A program made the position numbers and the translations under genes. From Promicromonospora soli (GTDB taxonomy: Bacteria; Actinomycetota; Actinomycetes; Actinomycetales; Cellulomonadaceae), in assembly GCF_014653785.1 (NCBI RefSeq), contig NZ_BNAS01000002.1:120756-184755 (forward strand): 64,000 bases of DNA. The letters run 5' to 3'. Positions 49,799 through 57,427 of the stretch are shown here, piece by piece. Under the pieces are notes generated by a model that was not told where the DNA came from, made no database searches, and worked only from the letters and a program-made list of their open reading frames with translations. Numbering within the stretch: the stretch's first letter is position 1; each line of letters begins with the position of its first letter.

Positions 49799-51886
49799 TC
49801 ACCGCAGGAACGCCGCTGCCACGCCCGCGTCGACGGGTACATGCAGACCGGTCGTGTGCGAGAAGTCCGAGCTGCACAGCGCGAACACGGCCGCCGCCAC
49901 GTTCTCGGGCAGCACCTCCCGCTTGAGCAGGGTGCGCTGCGCGTAGAACTCACCGAGCTTCTCCTCCGGCACCCCGTACACCGCTGCCCTGTTGGCACCC
50001 CAGCCGGACGCGAAGATGCCCGAACCGCGCACGACGCCGTCGGGGTTGACGCCGTTCACGCGGATCCCGTGCTCGCCTAGCTCGGCGGCCAGCAGCCGCA
50101 CCTGGTGCGCCTGGTCGGCCTTGGTCGCGGAGTAGGCGATGTTGTTCGGCCCCGCGAACACGGAGTTCTTCGAGGAGATGTAGACGATGTCGCCGCCCAG
50201 GCCCTGGTCCACGAGCACGCGCGCCGCTTCACGTGAAACCAGGAACGAGCCCTTGGCCATGACGTTGTGCTGCAGGTCCCAGTCGGCCTCGGTGGTCTCG
50301 AACAGGGACCGCGACAGGGACAGCCCGGCGTTGTTCACCACCAGGTCGACGCCGCCGAACGCCAGCACAGCCTCCCGCAGGCCGGCCTGCACGGCCGCCT
50401 CGGACGAGACGTCCATCGCGATGCCGATCGCGACGTCCGCCGAGCCGAGCTCTGCCGCCGCCGCGGTGGCCTTCGCGAGGTCCAGGTCCGCGACCACCAC
50501 GCACGCGCCTTCGGCGGCGAGCCGCGTAGCAATCGCCTTGCCGATGCCCGACGCCGCCCCGGTGACCAGTGCTACGCGCATCGCCAGCGGCTTGGGCGCC
50601 GGCATGCGCTGCAGCTTCGCCTCCTCGAGGGCCCAGTACTCGATGCGGAACTTCTCGTCCTCCGCGATCGGGGCGTACGTCGAGATCGTCTCCGCGCCGC
50701 GCATCACGTTGATCGCGTTGACGTAGAACTCGCCGGCCACCCGCGCCGTCTGCTTGTTCCGCCCGTACGAGAACATGCCCACGCCCGGGACCAGCACGAT
50801 CGTCGGGTCGGCGCCCCGCATCGCGGGCGGCTCCTCGCCGCGCGCCCGTGCGGCCGCGGCACCCCGCTCGTAGTACGCGGCGTAGTCCGCGCGGTATGCC
50901 GCATGCGCCGCGCGCAGCGCGGTCACGGTCTCCTCCACCGTCGCCGACGTCGGAACGTCCACCACCAGCGGCTTGACCTTGGTCCGGAGGAAGTGGTCGG
51001 GGCACGAGGTGCCCAGCTCGGCCAGCGGCAGCAGCCGCTCGCGTGCCAGGAAGTCCAGCACGACCGAGGAGTCGGTGAAGTGGCCGACCTGCGGGGCGTC
51101 GAAGCTCGCCAGCCCGCGGATCACGGGTGCGAGCGCCGCCGCGCGAGCCCGCCGCTCGTCGTCGGGCAGCGGCTCGTAACCCGGCCGCTGCGGCCCGAAC
51201 GGGTGCGCGTCCCGCGACGCGGCCCGGGACACGATGAAGTCCTCGGCCCGCCGGATGATGTCAAGCGACCGCTCCTCGCACTCCTCGCTGGTGTCACCCC
51301 AGGCTGTGATGCCGTGGCCGCCCAGGATGCACCCGATGGCCTGCGGGTTCTTCGCCTTGATCGCCGCGATGTCCAGGCCGAGCTGGAACCCCGGCCGGCG
51401 CCACGGTACCCACACGACCTGGTCGCCGAAGATCTCGCGGGTGAGCGCCTCACCGTCGGCCGCGGTGGCCAGGGCGATGCCCGAGTCCGGGTGCAGGTGG
51501 TCCACGTGCGGGGCGTCGACCAGGCCGTGCATCGCCGTGTCGATCGACGGCGCCGCACCGCCCTTGCCATGCAGGCAGTAGTCGAACGCGGCGACCATCT
51601 CGTCCTCGCGGTCCAGGCCGGGGTACACGTCGGCGAGCGCCCGCATCCGGTCCAAACGCAGCACGGCCAGGCCCTTGGGCTGCAGCGTCCCGAGGTCGCC
51701 GCCGGAGCCCTTGACCCAGAGCAGCTCGATGTCCTGGCCGGTCACCGGGTCCGGCGCGGTGCCCTTGGCGGACGTGTTGCCGCCGGCGTAGTTCGTGTTC
51801 CTCGGGTCGCCGCCCAGCCGGTTCGAGCGGGCGACGAGCGCGGCGACCGTCGGGTGGTCTGTGGCGTCGGCAGTCTGGTGGGTCAT
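49799..51886 (-). CDS. rhaD: Bifunctional rhamnulose-1-phosphate aldolase / short-chain dehydrogenase
   Basis: This 695-residue fusion has a class II aldolase/adducin domain (about 20-430: NTNYAGGNTSAKG, LLWVKGSGGDLGTL, HVDHLHPDSGIALATA with metal His, LGGHGITAWGDTSEECEERSLDIIRRAE) and an SDR domain (about 435-695: VTGAASGIGKAIA, NNAGLSLS, YSATKADQAHQV with Tyr-x-x-x-Lys). Such fusions (RhaEW type in other bacteria) split L-rhamnulose-1-phosphate into DHAP and L-lactaldehyde and oxidise the latter to L-lactate. It overlaps the esterase gene by 4 bases. Confidence 0.94.
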   Translation of the reverse strand: MTHQTADATDHPTVAALVARSNRLGGDPRNTNYAGGNTSAKGTAPDPVTGQDIELLWVKGSGGDLGTLQPKGLAVLRLDRMRALADVYPGLDREDEMVAAFDYCLHGKGGAAPSIDTAMHGLVDAPHVDHLHPDSGIALATAADGEALTREIFGDQVVWVPWRRPGFQLGLDIAAIKAKNPQAIGCILGGHGITAWGDTSEECEERSLDIIRRAEDFIVSRAASRDAHPFGPQRPGYEPLPDDERRARAAALAPVIRGLASFDAPQVGHFTDSSVVLDFLARERLLPLAELGTSCPDHFLRTKVKPLVVDVPTSATVEETVTALRAAHAAYRADYAAYYERGAAAARARGEEPPAMRGADPTIVLVPGVGMFSYGRNKQTARVAGEFYVNAINVMRGAETISTYAPIAEDEKFRIEYWALEEAKLQRMPAPKPLAMRVALVTGAASGIGKAIATRLAAEGACVVVADLDLAKATAAAAELGSADVAIGIAMDVSSEAAVQAGLREAVLAFGGVDLVVNNAGLSLSRSLFETTEADWDLQHNVMAKGSFLVSREAARVLVDQGLGGDIVYISSKNSVFAGPNNIAYSATKADQAHQVRLLAAELGEHGIRVNGVNPDGVVRGSGIFASGWGANRAAVYGVPEEKLGEFYAQRTLLKREVLPENVAAAVFALCSSDFSHTTGLHVPVDAGVAAAFLR

Positions 51887-52860
51887 CGGGCTGCTGCTTC
51901 CGTTTCGGTTGGGTCCTCCTCGCTGGTCGAGCTTGTCGAGACCCAGGTCCCGGCAAGCTCGGCCGGCGGAGGCGTTGAGCTTCTGTGGTGCGGTGCTTCG
52001 TGGGGCGTGCCGACGAGCCCGTCGGTGGTGAGCCAGGCCGCGATACGCATGATGCTGCGTGCCGCGCCGGCGGTGTCGGGCTCGTTGAGGTGGCCGTGAT
52101 ACGTGCTGTCCTCGCGGACGAGCAGCACGTCGACGCCGGCCGCGGCCAGCTCGGCGCAGTACGCCTCACCGGACGATCGCAGCGCGTCGTGGTCGGACGT
52201 GACGACGAACGTGGGCGGCAGCCCGCGCAGGTCCTGTCCTCCGGGATGCGCGTACGGGGAGATCGGCAGGTCGCTGCGGCCGAGGTAGTTGGCACCCATC
52301 GCGCGCATCGCCTCGGGCGGGAAGTCCCGTTCGGGCGGCAGGGCCGCGATCTTCGCCGCGAGCTCCGGGCTGGGCGCCGGGAGCTCGTAGTGCGCCACGG
52401 GGTAGGCGAGCACGACGCTGCGCGGCTGCGCTCCGCCCGCGTCGCGCAGGCGCAGCGACGCGCCGGCCGCCAGGTTCCCGCCGGCGCTCGCCCCGCCCAG
52501 CGACCAGCGCCCCGGCCCGACGCCGAGGCCGGCGTCCCGTGCCCAGCGGTAGGCGAAGGTGACCTCCTCGGACGCGACCGGGAACCGAGCGCCGCCGGGT
52601 GCCTGGGCGACGGCCGGGTCCCGGTAGTCGAGCTCGGGGGCGAGCCGGTACTCGACGCTCACGACGACGACGCCCGCGGCCGCGAGGCTCCGGGCGACCC
52701 AGTCGGCCTCGGGCATGTCCAGGTCGCCGTGCATGAACGCACCCCCGTGCGCCCACACCAGGCCGGCCACTCGTTCGGCGTCGGCCGCGGGCTCGTAGAG
52801 CCGCACCCGCAGGTCACCGTGCGGGCCGTCGAGCACGCGGTCGCCCACGAGCACGCTCAC
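51883..52860 (-). CDS. Alpha/beta hydrolase, hormone-sensitive-lipase-like esterase
   Basis: This 325-residue cytoplasmic esterase has the oxyanion motif WAHGGAFMHG, nucleophile elbow GGASAGGNLA (Ser), Asp in VTSDHDALR and His in STYHGHLNEP. GTG start overlaps the rhaI stop (GTGA), and its stop overlaps rhaDE, so it is firmly inside the rhamnose operon. It might deacetylate imported rhamnose or rhamno-oligosaccharides; this is inference. The C-terminal tail after residue 290 carries a dispersed repeat encoding VSTSST and is absent from typical family members. Confidence 0.86.
   Translation of the reverse strand: MSVLVGDRVLDGPHGDLRVRLYEPAADAERVAGLVWAHGGAFMHGDLDMPEADWVARSLAAAGVVVVSVEYRLAPELDYRDPAVAQAPGGARFPVASEEVTFAYRWARDAGLGVGPGRWSLGGASAGGNLAAGASLRLRDAGGAQPRSVVLAYPVAHYELPAPSPELAAKIAALPPERDFPPEAMRAMGANYLGRSDLPISPYAHPGGQDLRGLPPTFVVTSDHDALRSSGEAYCAELAAAGVDVLLVREDSTYHGHLNEPDTAGAARSIMRIAAWLTTDGLVGTPHEAPHHRSSTPPPAELAGTWVSTSSTSEEDPTETEAAAR
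51925..51943. repeat. Short dispersed repeat inside the esterase C-terminus
   Basis: GGTCGAGCTTGTCGAGACC, one base different from the rhaB copy. It encodes VSTSST on the minus strand, in the same frame as in rhaB, near residues 306-312. Confidence 0.7.
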
Positions 52861-54032
52861 GCACCCCAGCCCGCCTGCGCGCCACCGACGCGCTCGCTCG
52901 CGATCTTCTCGGCGTAGCCCGACGCCGCGAAGGCTGCGGTCGGGTTCGGGTCCAGGCCCATCTCCGCGCGCACCTCGGCGACGAGCGGCCGGACATCTGT
53001 GTCGTACGCGTCCATGAGAACACCGTGCGCGCCGAGCACGTCACCGGACAGCTGGGCCGCCGTGAGCGCCTCGACGTCGACGAGCAGCGCCTTGGCCGTC
53101 GCCTCCTGGACGTTCATGACCGACCGGATCTGGGCCGGGATCTTCGGCTCGATGTTGTGGCACTGGTCGAGCATGAAGTTGACCCCGCTGTCGGGTGCGT
53201 GCGCCCCGGCGGAGACGATCTCGTGCATGATCCGGAACAGCTGGAACGGGTCCGCGGCACCGACCATGAGGTCGTCGTCGGCGTAGAAGCGGCTGTTGAA
53301 GTCGAAGGCACCGAGGCGGCCCTGGCGCAACAGCTGCGCCACGATGAACTCGATGTTCGTGCCGGGGGCGTGGTGGCCGGTGTCGAGCACCACCTTCGCC
53401 CGGTCGCCCAGCGCCATGACGTGCAGCAGCGAGGTGCCCCAGTCCGGGACGTCGGTGACGTAGAACGCGGGCTCGAAGAACTTGTACTCGAGCACCATGT
53501 GCTGGTCGTCGTCGAGCGCGTCGTAGATCTGGCGCAGCGACTCGGCGATCCGGTCCTGGCGGGCCCGGATCGAGTCCTGGCCGGGGTAGTTGAGGCCGTC
53601 GGAGAGCCAGACCTTGAGGTCCTTGGAGCCCGTGGCCCGCATCACGTCGATGCACTGCTTGTGGTGGTCGACGGCCTTGGCCCGGATCCTGGGGTCGGGG
53701 TGCGCGAGCGAGCCGAGCATGAAGTCCTCGTCCTGGAAGACGTTGGAGTTGATCATGCCGATCTGCACGCCGAGGTCCTCGGCGTGCCGCGCGAGGGCCC
53801 CGAAGTCGTCGACGAGGTCCCAGGGGATGTGCAGGCTGACCCGCGGCGCGACGCCGGTGTACTGGTGCACCTGAGCGGCGTCGGAGAGCTTCTCGAACGG
53901 GTCCCGCGGCACGCCCGGCTGGCTGAAGACCTTGAACCTCGTGCCCGAGTTGCCGAAGGCCCAGGACGGCAGCTCGATGGTCTGCTGCCGGAGCGCGGAC
54001 TTGGCCGCCTCGACACGTGTGGATGCCGCCAT
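52857..54032 (-). CDS. rhaI: L-rhamnose isomerase, RhaI type
   Basis: This 391-residue TIM-barrel isomerase converts L-rhamnose to L-rhamnulose using metal ions. It starts RVEAAKSALRQQTIELPSWAFGNSGTRFKVFSQPG and has MVLEYKFFEPAFYVTDVPDWGTSLLHV (Glu ligand), VVLDTGHHAPGTNIEFIVAQLL (Asp/His) and GAFDFNSRFYADDDLMVG (Asp). These are the Pseudomonas-type RhaI motifs, not those of E. coli RhaA. ATG at 54032 follows AGGGAGAA; the longer frame upstream runs through the operator. First gene of the rhaI-esterase-rhaDE-rhaB operon. Confidence 0.93.
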   Translation of the reverse strand: MAASTRVEAAKSALRQQTIELPSWAFGNSGTRFKVFSQPGVPRDPFEKLSDAAQVHQYTGVAPRVSLHIPWDLVDDFGALARHAEDLGVQIGMINSNVFQDEDFMLGSLAHPDPRIRAKAVDHHKQCIDVMRATGSKDLKVWLSDGLNYPGQDSIRARQDRIAESLRQIYDALDDDQHMVLEYKFFEPAFYVTDVPDWGTSLLHVMALGDRAKVVLDTGHHAPGTNIEFIVAQLLRQGRLGAFDFNSRFYADDDLMVGAADPFQLFRIMHEIVSAGAHAPDSGVNFMLDQCHNIEPKIPAQIRSVMNVQEATAKALLVDVEALTAAQLSGDVLGAHGVLMDAYDTDVRPLVAEVRAEMGLDPNPTAAFAASGYAEKIASERVGGAQAGWGA

Positions 54033-54070
54033 GGCGTTCTCCCTCTCCGCGCACGCCCTCGTGCGCACCT

Positions 54071-54116
54071 TGAAACGATTCAGTTGGAGCCTATTCCGCC
54101 GACGCCGGACGGTCAA
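54071..54116 (-). promoter_or_regulatory. rhaI promoter with LacI-type operator
   Basis: On the minus strand TTGACC (54111-54116), 17 bases, TAGGCT (54088-54093), then the palindrome TGAATCGTTTCA (54071-54082), which covers the expected transcription start. The same promoter-operator geometry is seen at the rhaT promoter (58992-59046). Confidence 0.72.
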
Positions 54117-54199
54117 GGCGTCGGCTCGAGCAGCACGTCGCCCCGGAGGGCCACGACGCCCCGCGGTACTGGTCCGACGGCAGGATGGGAGGCAGACAG

Positions 54200-54239
54200 G
54201 TCGGACGTACGGGTCACCGGAGCGACCCGTACGTCCGAC
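54200..54239. terminator. 16-bp palindrome downstream of rhaS
   Basis: GTCGGACGTACGGGTC (54200-54215) and GACCCGTACGTCCGAC (54224-54239) pair perfectly. It lies 20 bases after the rhaS stop and should end the rhaTPQS transcript before the rhaI promoter. A related palindrome ends the APC permease gene (60607-60646). Confidence 0.7.
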
Positions 54240-54258
54240 ACGCAGCCTACCGATCAGG

Positions 54259-55278
54259 TCAGAAGTCGAAGTCGGCGATGTTGCTCTTGTCGAACACGTA
54301 CGGCTCCCCGAGCAGCACCTCGCCGTCGGCCCCCACGGTGAACTCGCCGAGGCGGCCGGCCTCGAAGGTGTCGCCCTCCTCGCCCGTGATGTCCCCCGCC
54401 GCGAGGGCGGCGGCGGCCTGCGTCGCCAGGTAGCCCAGGTCGTTCGGGTTCCACAGCGCGAACGCCTCGACGGTGCCGTCCTCGACGTACTCGCGCATCT
54501 GGTTCGGCGTTCCCAGGCCGGTGACCGCCACCTTGCCCTTGTACTCCGACGTCGACACGTAGCGCGCCGCTGCGGCGATGCCGACGGTCGTGGGCGAGAC
54601 GATCCCCTTGAGGTCCGGGTGCGACTGCAGCAGCGCCGCCGTCTTGTCGAACGAGGTCTGGTCGTCGTCGTCGCCGTAGGCGGTCTCGACGAGCTCGATG
54701 TCCGGGTAGTCGGAGGCCAGCTTCTCCTCCATGAGCGCGATCCACGCGTTCTGGTTGGTCGCGTTGGCCGAGGCGGACAGGATCGCGATCTCGCCCTCGC
54801 CGCCGATCTGGTCCGAGATCAGCTCGAGCTGCTTGTCCGCGATGCCCTCGGCGGAGGCCTGGTTGACGAACAGGTCACGGAACTGGGGCTCCGTGTCCGA
54901 GTCGAACGTGACCACCTTGGTGCCCGCCGACCGCGCCTCCTCCAGCGCGTCGCCGATCGCCGTCGGGTCGTTGGCCGAGACCACCAGCGCACTCACGCCC
55001 TGCTGCGCCGCCGTGTTGATGAACGGCACCTGGGCGTCCGGCGAGGCGGCGTCGGGCCCGACCTCCTCGACCGTGGCGCCCAGCTCCTCGGCCGCCTCCT
55101 CGGCGCCGGCCGTCGACGCCTCGAAGTACGGGTTGCCCAGGTTCTTGGGCAGCATGGTGATGGTGACGTCGTCGCCCCCGCCACCGCCACCACCACCCTC
55201 GTCGCCGGAACCGCATGCGGTCAGGCCCAGCGCCAGCACGGCGGCCGTGCCGGCCGCGAGCACAGATGTGAACTTCAT
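54259..55278 (-). CDS. rhaS: Rhamnose ABC transporter substrate-binding protein
   Basis: This 339-residue lipoprotein has a signal peptide with lipobox LTAC (Cys22), a Gly-rich tether and a ribose-binding-like fold: TITMLPKNLGNPYFEASTAGAEEAAEELG, VSANDPTAIGDALEEARSAGTKVVTFDSDTEP, LKGIVSPTTVGIAAAARY and WNPNDLGYLATQAA. This is the RhaS type that partners RhaP, RhaQ and RhaT. It is the last gene of the rhaTPQS operon. ATG at 55278 has GGGAGA. Confidence 0.93.
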   Translation of the reverse strand: MKFTSVLAAGTAAVLALGLTACGSGDEGGGGGGGGDDVTITMLPKNLGNPYFEASTAGAEEAAEELGATVEEVGPDAASPDAQVPFINTAAQQGVSALVVSANDPTAIGDALEEARSAGTKVVTFDSDTEPQFRDLFVNQASAEGIADKQLELISDQIGGEGEIAILSASANATNQNAWIALMEEKLASDYPDIELVETAYGDDDDQTSFDKTAALLQSHPDLKGIVSPTTVGIAAAARYVSTSEYKGKVAVTGLGTPNQMREYVEDGTVEAFALWNPNDLGYLATQAAAALAAGDITGEEGDTFEAGRLGEFTVGADGEVLLGEPYVFDKSNIADFDF

Positions 55279-55289
55279 CGTTCGTCTCC

Positions 55290-56354
55290 CTATGTTCCTT
55301 GCCCGACGGCGGAGCCGCCATCGGGGTCCCCGTGAGCCCCCGCAGCGAAGCGAGGAGGCTCGTGGGGTGCGATGGCGGCGCTCCGCCGTCGAACTCTCAG
55401 TCCGCCCGCTATGCGCGGTGCGACAACCGACACGACGAGCGCCGAGCCGATCACGATGTTGATGACGTTGACGGTGACGCCCTCCAGGCGCAGCGCGCTG
55501 CCGAGGACACCGATGAGCAGGACTCCCGCGACCACGCCATGGATCGCGCCCCGCCCGCCGAAGATCGAGACTCCGCCGAGCAGCACTGCCGCGACGACCT
55601 GCAGCTCCATACCGGTCGCGTTGTCGCCGCGGGCGCTGCCGTAGCGGAGCGTGTAGTACACGCCCGCGAGCGCCGACACCGCCCCGGACAGCACGAACAG
55701 GATCAGCAGGGTGCGCTTGACGTCGACGCCGGAGAACCGGGCGGCCTCGCTGCTGCGGCCGATGTCCAGCACGTCGCGACCGAACGGCGTCGCGTGCAGC
55801 ACCACCGCGAACACGGCGATCATCAGGAGGAGCCCGAGGGTGATCACCGGGTAGGGCGACTCCCCCAGGTTCTCCGTGGCACCGTCGGTCCAGGACTCGG
55901 GGAACCCGGTGACCGCCGTCGTGCCGAGGAGGCCCACGGCGAGGCCGCGGTACAGGGCGAGCGAGCCGATGGTGACCGCCAGCGAGGGTAGGCCGGCGTA
56001 TGCGACCAGGGCCCCGTTGACTGCCCCGCACACCGCTCCGAGCAGCACCGATACCAGCAGCGCCACCCACAGGCCGAGCCCTGCCTGGTGCAGCAGCCCG
56101 AACGTCACGCTGGAGAGCCCCACCACGGACGCCACCGAGAGGTCGATCTCTCCCGTGGCGATGATGAGCGTCATGGGAAGCGCGATGAGCAGCACCGGGG
56201 CGACGTCCAGCACCAGGTAGGTGATGGTGAGCGGGCCGTCGAAGCCCTGGACGGCCGCGGACGCGACCACCCAGGCCACGACCAGGATCAGGATGGTCAG
56301 CATCTCGCGGGTGAGCAGCGCACGCTGCCACCACGGGCGGGCGTGGGTTCTCAT
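55290..56354 (-). CDS. rhaQ: Rhamnose ABC transporter permease RhaQ
   Basis: This 354-residue membrane protein of the ribose/xylose permease family has about nine hydrophobic helices. Motifs: MTLIIATGEIDLSVASVVGLSS, NGALVAYAGLPSLAVTIGSLALYRGLAVG and VVAAVLLGGVSIFGGRGAIHGVVAGVLLIG. The ATG at 56354 overlaps the stop of rhaP (ATGA). An extra hydrophilic C-terminal tail of about 35 residues, rich in Arg/Pro/Gly, follows the last helix. rhaS starts 11 bases downstream. Confidence 0.92.
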   Translation of the reverse strand: MRTHARPWWQRALLTREMLTILILVVAWVVASAAVQGFDGPLTITYLVLDVAPVLLIALPMTLIIATGEIDLSVASVVGLSSVTFGLLHQAGLGLWVALLVSVLLGAVCGAVNGALVAYAGLPSLAVTIGSLALYRGLAVGLLGTTAVTGFPESWTDGATENLGESPYPVITLGLLLMIAVFAVVLHATPFGRDVLDIGRSSEAARFSGVDVKRTLLILFVLSGAVSALAGVYYTLRYGSARGDNATGMELQVVAAVLLGGVSIFGGRGAIHGVVAGVLLIGVLGSALRLEGVTVNVINIVIGSALVVSVVAPRIAGGLRVRRRSAAIAPHEPPRFAAGAHGDPDGGSAVGQGT

Positions 56355-57427
56355 GCGGTCGCCTCCTCGCGGTCGTCGGGGCCTGCGTCGTTCGGGCCGC
56401 CTCCGGGCGGGGCGGAGCCGGGCGGGGCGGAGCCGGGCGGCGGTTCGGCGTCTCGCGCGGCTGCCAGGCGGCGCGAGCGGCGGTTCGCGAGCACCCGGTC
56501 CAGAGCGATCGCGCCGATGATGAGTGCGCCCACCACCGCGCGCTGCCAGAAGTCGGGGATGCCCACCACGGGCAGCGCCCGGTTGATGGTGAGCAGCAGC
56601 ATCGCGCCGAGCGCGGCGCCCACGGCGGTGCCGCTGCCGCCGAAGATCGCGACGCCGCCCACCACGACTGCGCCCACCACCTGGAGCTCCAAGCCGGCTC
56701 CCGCGCCCGAGGAAACGGTCCCGTACCGGGCGGCAAACATCACGCCGGCCAGCCCGGCGAGCGCCCCGTTCAGCGCGAACGCCCACAGCAGCCGGCGCCG
56801 GACGGGCAGGCCCTGCAGCGCGGCGGCGTCGGGGTCGGACCCGATGGCGTAGAGCTGGCGCCCGCCGCGCGCGGTGTACAGGTAGTAGGCCACGGCCACC
56901 AGCACTATCGCCGCGATGAAGGTCAGCACGGGCACGCCGAGGACCTGCCGCGTGCCCAGGCCGAGGAAGGCGCGCGGCATGTCGCCGGCGTCGATCCGGT
57001 CGCTGCCCGCCCAGGTGAGCGTCACCCCGCGGTACACGTAGAGGGTGCCGAGCGTGATGACGAGAGCGGGCACGCGGGCGAACGCCACTATCGAGCCGTT
57101 GAGCAGGCCCAGCAGCGTGCCGGCCGCGACCGCGACGAGCGCCACCACGACGATCGGCAGGTCCGGCGCGTCGATGAACAGGCGCCCCGTCAGGTACGCG
57201 GTGAGCCCCAGCACCGATCCGACGGACAGGTCCACGTTGCGCGTGATGACCACGACGGCCTGTCCCACCGCGAGCACCACGAGGATCGAAGGGGTGAGCA
57301 GCAGGTCCCGCCAGCCGCCCGCGCTGAGCAGGAACCCAGGCTGAATCGCGGTGGTCACACCGATCACGACCAGGAGGGCGAGGGCGATCCCGGCCTCGCG
57401 GCGGCGGAGGAGAGAGAGGACGCTCAT
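56351..57427 (-). CDS. rhaP: Rhamnose ABC transporter permease RhaP
   Basis: This 358-residue membrane protein has the permease motifs QAVVVITRNVDLSVGSVLGLTAYLTG, NGSIVAFARVPALVITLGTLYVYRGVTL and VVGAVVVGGVAIFGGSGTAVGAALGAMLLLTIN. A repeated Pro-Gly-Ser-Ala-Pro-Pro tail (about 328-345) extends the C-terminus; three near-identical 12-base units (about 56405-56440) encode it. It overlaps rhaT (ATGA) and rhaQ (ATGA), so the transporter genes are translationally coupled. Confidence 0.92.
   Translation of the reverse strand: MSVLSLLRRREAGIALALLVVIGVTTAIQPGFLLSAGGWRDLLLTPSILVVLAVGQAVVVITRNVDLSVGSVLGLTAYLTGRLFIDAPDLPIVVVALVAVAAGTLLGLLNGSIVAFARVPALVITLGTLYVYRGVTLTWAGSDRIDAGDMPRAFLGLGTRQVLGVPVLTFIAAIVLVAVAYYLYTARGGRQLYAIGSDPDAAALQGLPVRRRLLWAFALNGALAGLAGVMFAARYGTVSSGAGAGLELQVVGAVVVGGVAIFGGSGTAVGAALGAMLLLTINRALPVVGIPDFWQRAVVGALIIGAIALDRVLANRRSRRLAAARDAEPPPGSAPPGSAPPGGGPNDAGPDDREEATA

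Noticed and set aside
54259-56736. The 825-codon reading frame that contains rhaS
   Set aside because: Codons upstream of the ATG at 55278 are antisense-like Arg/Pro-rich shadow sequence over rhaQ; rhaS begins with a signal peptide and lipobox.
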